In this document: positions 63,573 through 64,000 of the stretch, piece by piece
Numbering within the stretch: the stretch's first letter is position 1
How the letters are laid out: the number at the start of each line of letters is the position of its first letter
Assembly: GCA_030429345.1 (NCBI GenBank)
Contig: JAUIFJ010000022.1
Span: forward strand, 1 to 64,000
DNA: 64,000 nt
Direction: 5' to 3'
Origin: a bacterium
GTDB lineage: Bacteria > CAIWAD01
Notes under the pieces: generated by a model
Told to the model about the DNA's origin: nothing
What the model saw: only the letters and a program-made list of their open reading frames with translations
Database searches by the model: none
Translations under genes and position numbers: made by a program

Positions 63573-64000
63573 ATGTCAAAGGGTTCACCACTTCAGTCCA
63601 GGTGTAGACCGGCTTCAGAGTGCTGGCTGAACTTCTATAGGTATCATCTCCTTGTGGCCACTCTGCTACTTGCAGGGTGGTCACCCTGTATATCTGCAAT
63701 TCTGGAAATCCCGGCTGAGTATCTACTGATCCAGTCGGCCGTTGACAGCTGCGCCAGCGGGGATACCCTACGGATCGCTCCGGGTGTTTACGTGGAGCAT
63801 CTGGTCATACCGAACAAAAGCATCTTCCTTGCCTCTCACTTTGCTTGGAGTGGTGATTCAAGTAGAATCGAAGACACGGTCTTGGATGGTGATTCCTCAG
63901 GGACAGTCTTGACCTTGTTCTCAAAAGGGGAACAATGGTTTCGCCTGCAGGGATTGACAGTTCGCAATGGACTCGGAACTCGTGAGGGAAACTACCAGAT
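63573..64000 (+). CDS. Probable right-handed beta-helix exported protein (partial, runs off the window)
   Basis: The frame is open from ATG 63573 to the window end (142 codons). It begins with a basic N-terminus and a hydrophobic signal-like helix (HLLVATLLLAGWSPC). Then follows IQSAVDSCASGDTLRIAPGV, a pattern typical of parallel beta-helix proteins of the pectate-lyase/DUF1565 kind, with VLDGDSSGTVLTLF and LQGLTVRNGLG as further coils. GC content is clearly lower than in the preceding gene. The start is the first ATG, but a downstream GTG at 63654 is also possible. Confidence 0.72.
   Translation, partial: MSKGSPLQSRCRPASECWLNFYRYHLLVATLLLAGWSPCISAILEIPAEYLLIQSAVDSCASGDTLRIAPGVYVEHLVIPNKSIFLASHFAWSGDSSRIEDTVLDGDSSGTVLTLFSKGEQWFRLQGLTVRNGLGTREGNYQ

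Overview
The window looks like a chromosomal segment of a Gram-negative, flagellated, probably uncultured bacterium of the FCB (Fibrobacterota-Chlorobiota-Bacteroidota) superphylum or a neighbouring candidate phylum. Base composition is GC-rich (roughly 65% by eye). Lineage hints are a C-terminal sorting-like domain of the type IX kind on a subtilase, a DUF4837 lipoprotein, DUF2723 and DUF3467 proteins, a FadL porin next to an SGNH-hydrolase lipoprotein, complex I genes, a FliL-like protein and two sigma-28-like promoters. No rRNA, tRNA, CRISPR array, prophage or insertion sequence was seen. Almost all genes are on the + strand; the two clear exceptions start at about 42907 and 56547.

Layout. 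1-2131: a low-GC edge, then thioredoxin reductase and an MBL-fold hydrolase. 2132-2551: an intergenic stretch packed with perfect hairpins. 2552-10071: an incomplete complex I operon, nuoE-F-J-K-L-M-N. 10267-12595: a small membrane protein between two copies of a dispersed inverted repeat, then a Na+/H+ antiporter with a His-rich segment. 12789-14026: a RelE/HigB-like toxin-antitoxin pair between two ~116-bp direct repeats. 14180-24211: a glycan or protein-glycosylation island (DUF2723 GT-C protein, GT2 enzymes, two polyprenyl-phosphate sugar synthases, a GT39-like transferase, dTDP-4-dehydrorhamnose reductase) with purE and a DUF4837 lipoprotein embedded. 24225-36957: housekeeping (accA, thioesterase, Trm112-like, M48 protease, yajC, def, fmt, dxr, rseP, TPR protein, TldE/TldD pair). 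37155-43553: a soluble triple-PAS chemoreceptor and a FliL-like protein, both behind sigma-28-like promoters, on either side of a solute symporter, a CYTH protein and an M3-like peptidase. 43771-48049: an exported trio including a FecR-domain protein and a probable beta-barrel. 48182-52746: a HIT protein, then a compact operon beginning with a thioredoxin-fold protein that carries an in-frame TGA. 52821-63477: gltX, a minus-strand GT-C/TPR membrane protein, a secreted subtilase, and a large PQQ-dehydrogenase/pentaheme-cytochrome fusion. The window ends inside a probable beta-helix protein.

Most notable: the TGA at 48969-48971 sits exactly where the first catalytic cysteine of a thioredoxin CxxC motif belongs (U-S-W-C), the frame stays open for 287 further codons, and an 8-bp hairpin with a GGA loop starts 9 nt after it. 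This is what a bacterial selenoprotein gene with its SECIS element looks like. Other points worth checking are the dehydrogenase-pentaheme fusion, the repeat-flanked toxin-antitoxin cassette, hairpin families with compensatory changes (one inside a coding sequence), a 12-copy CTATCG array, and the complex I operon that lacks nuoGHI exactly between F and J.
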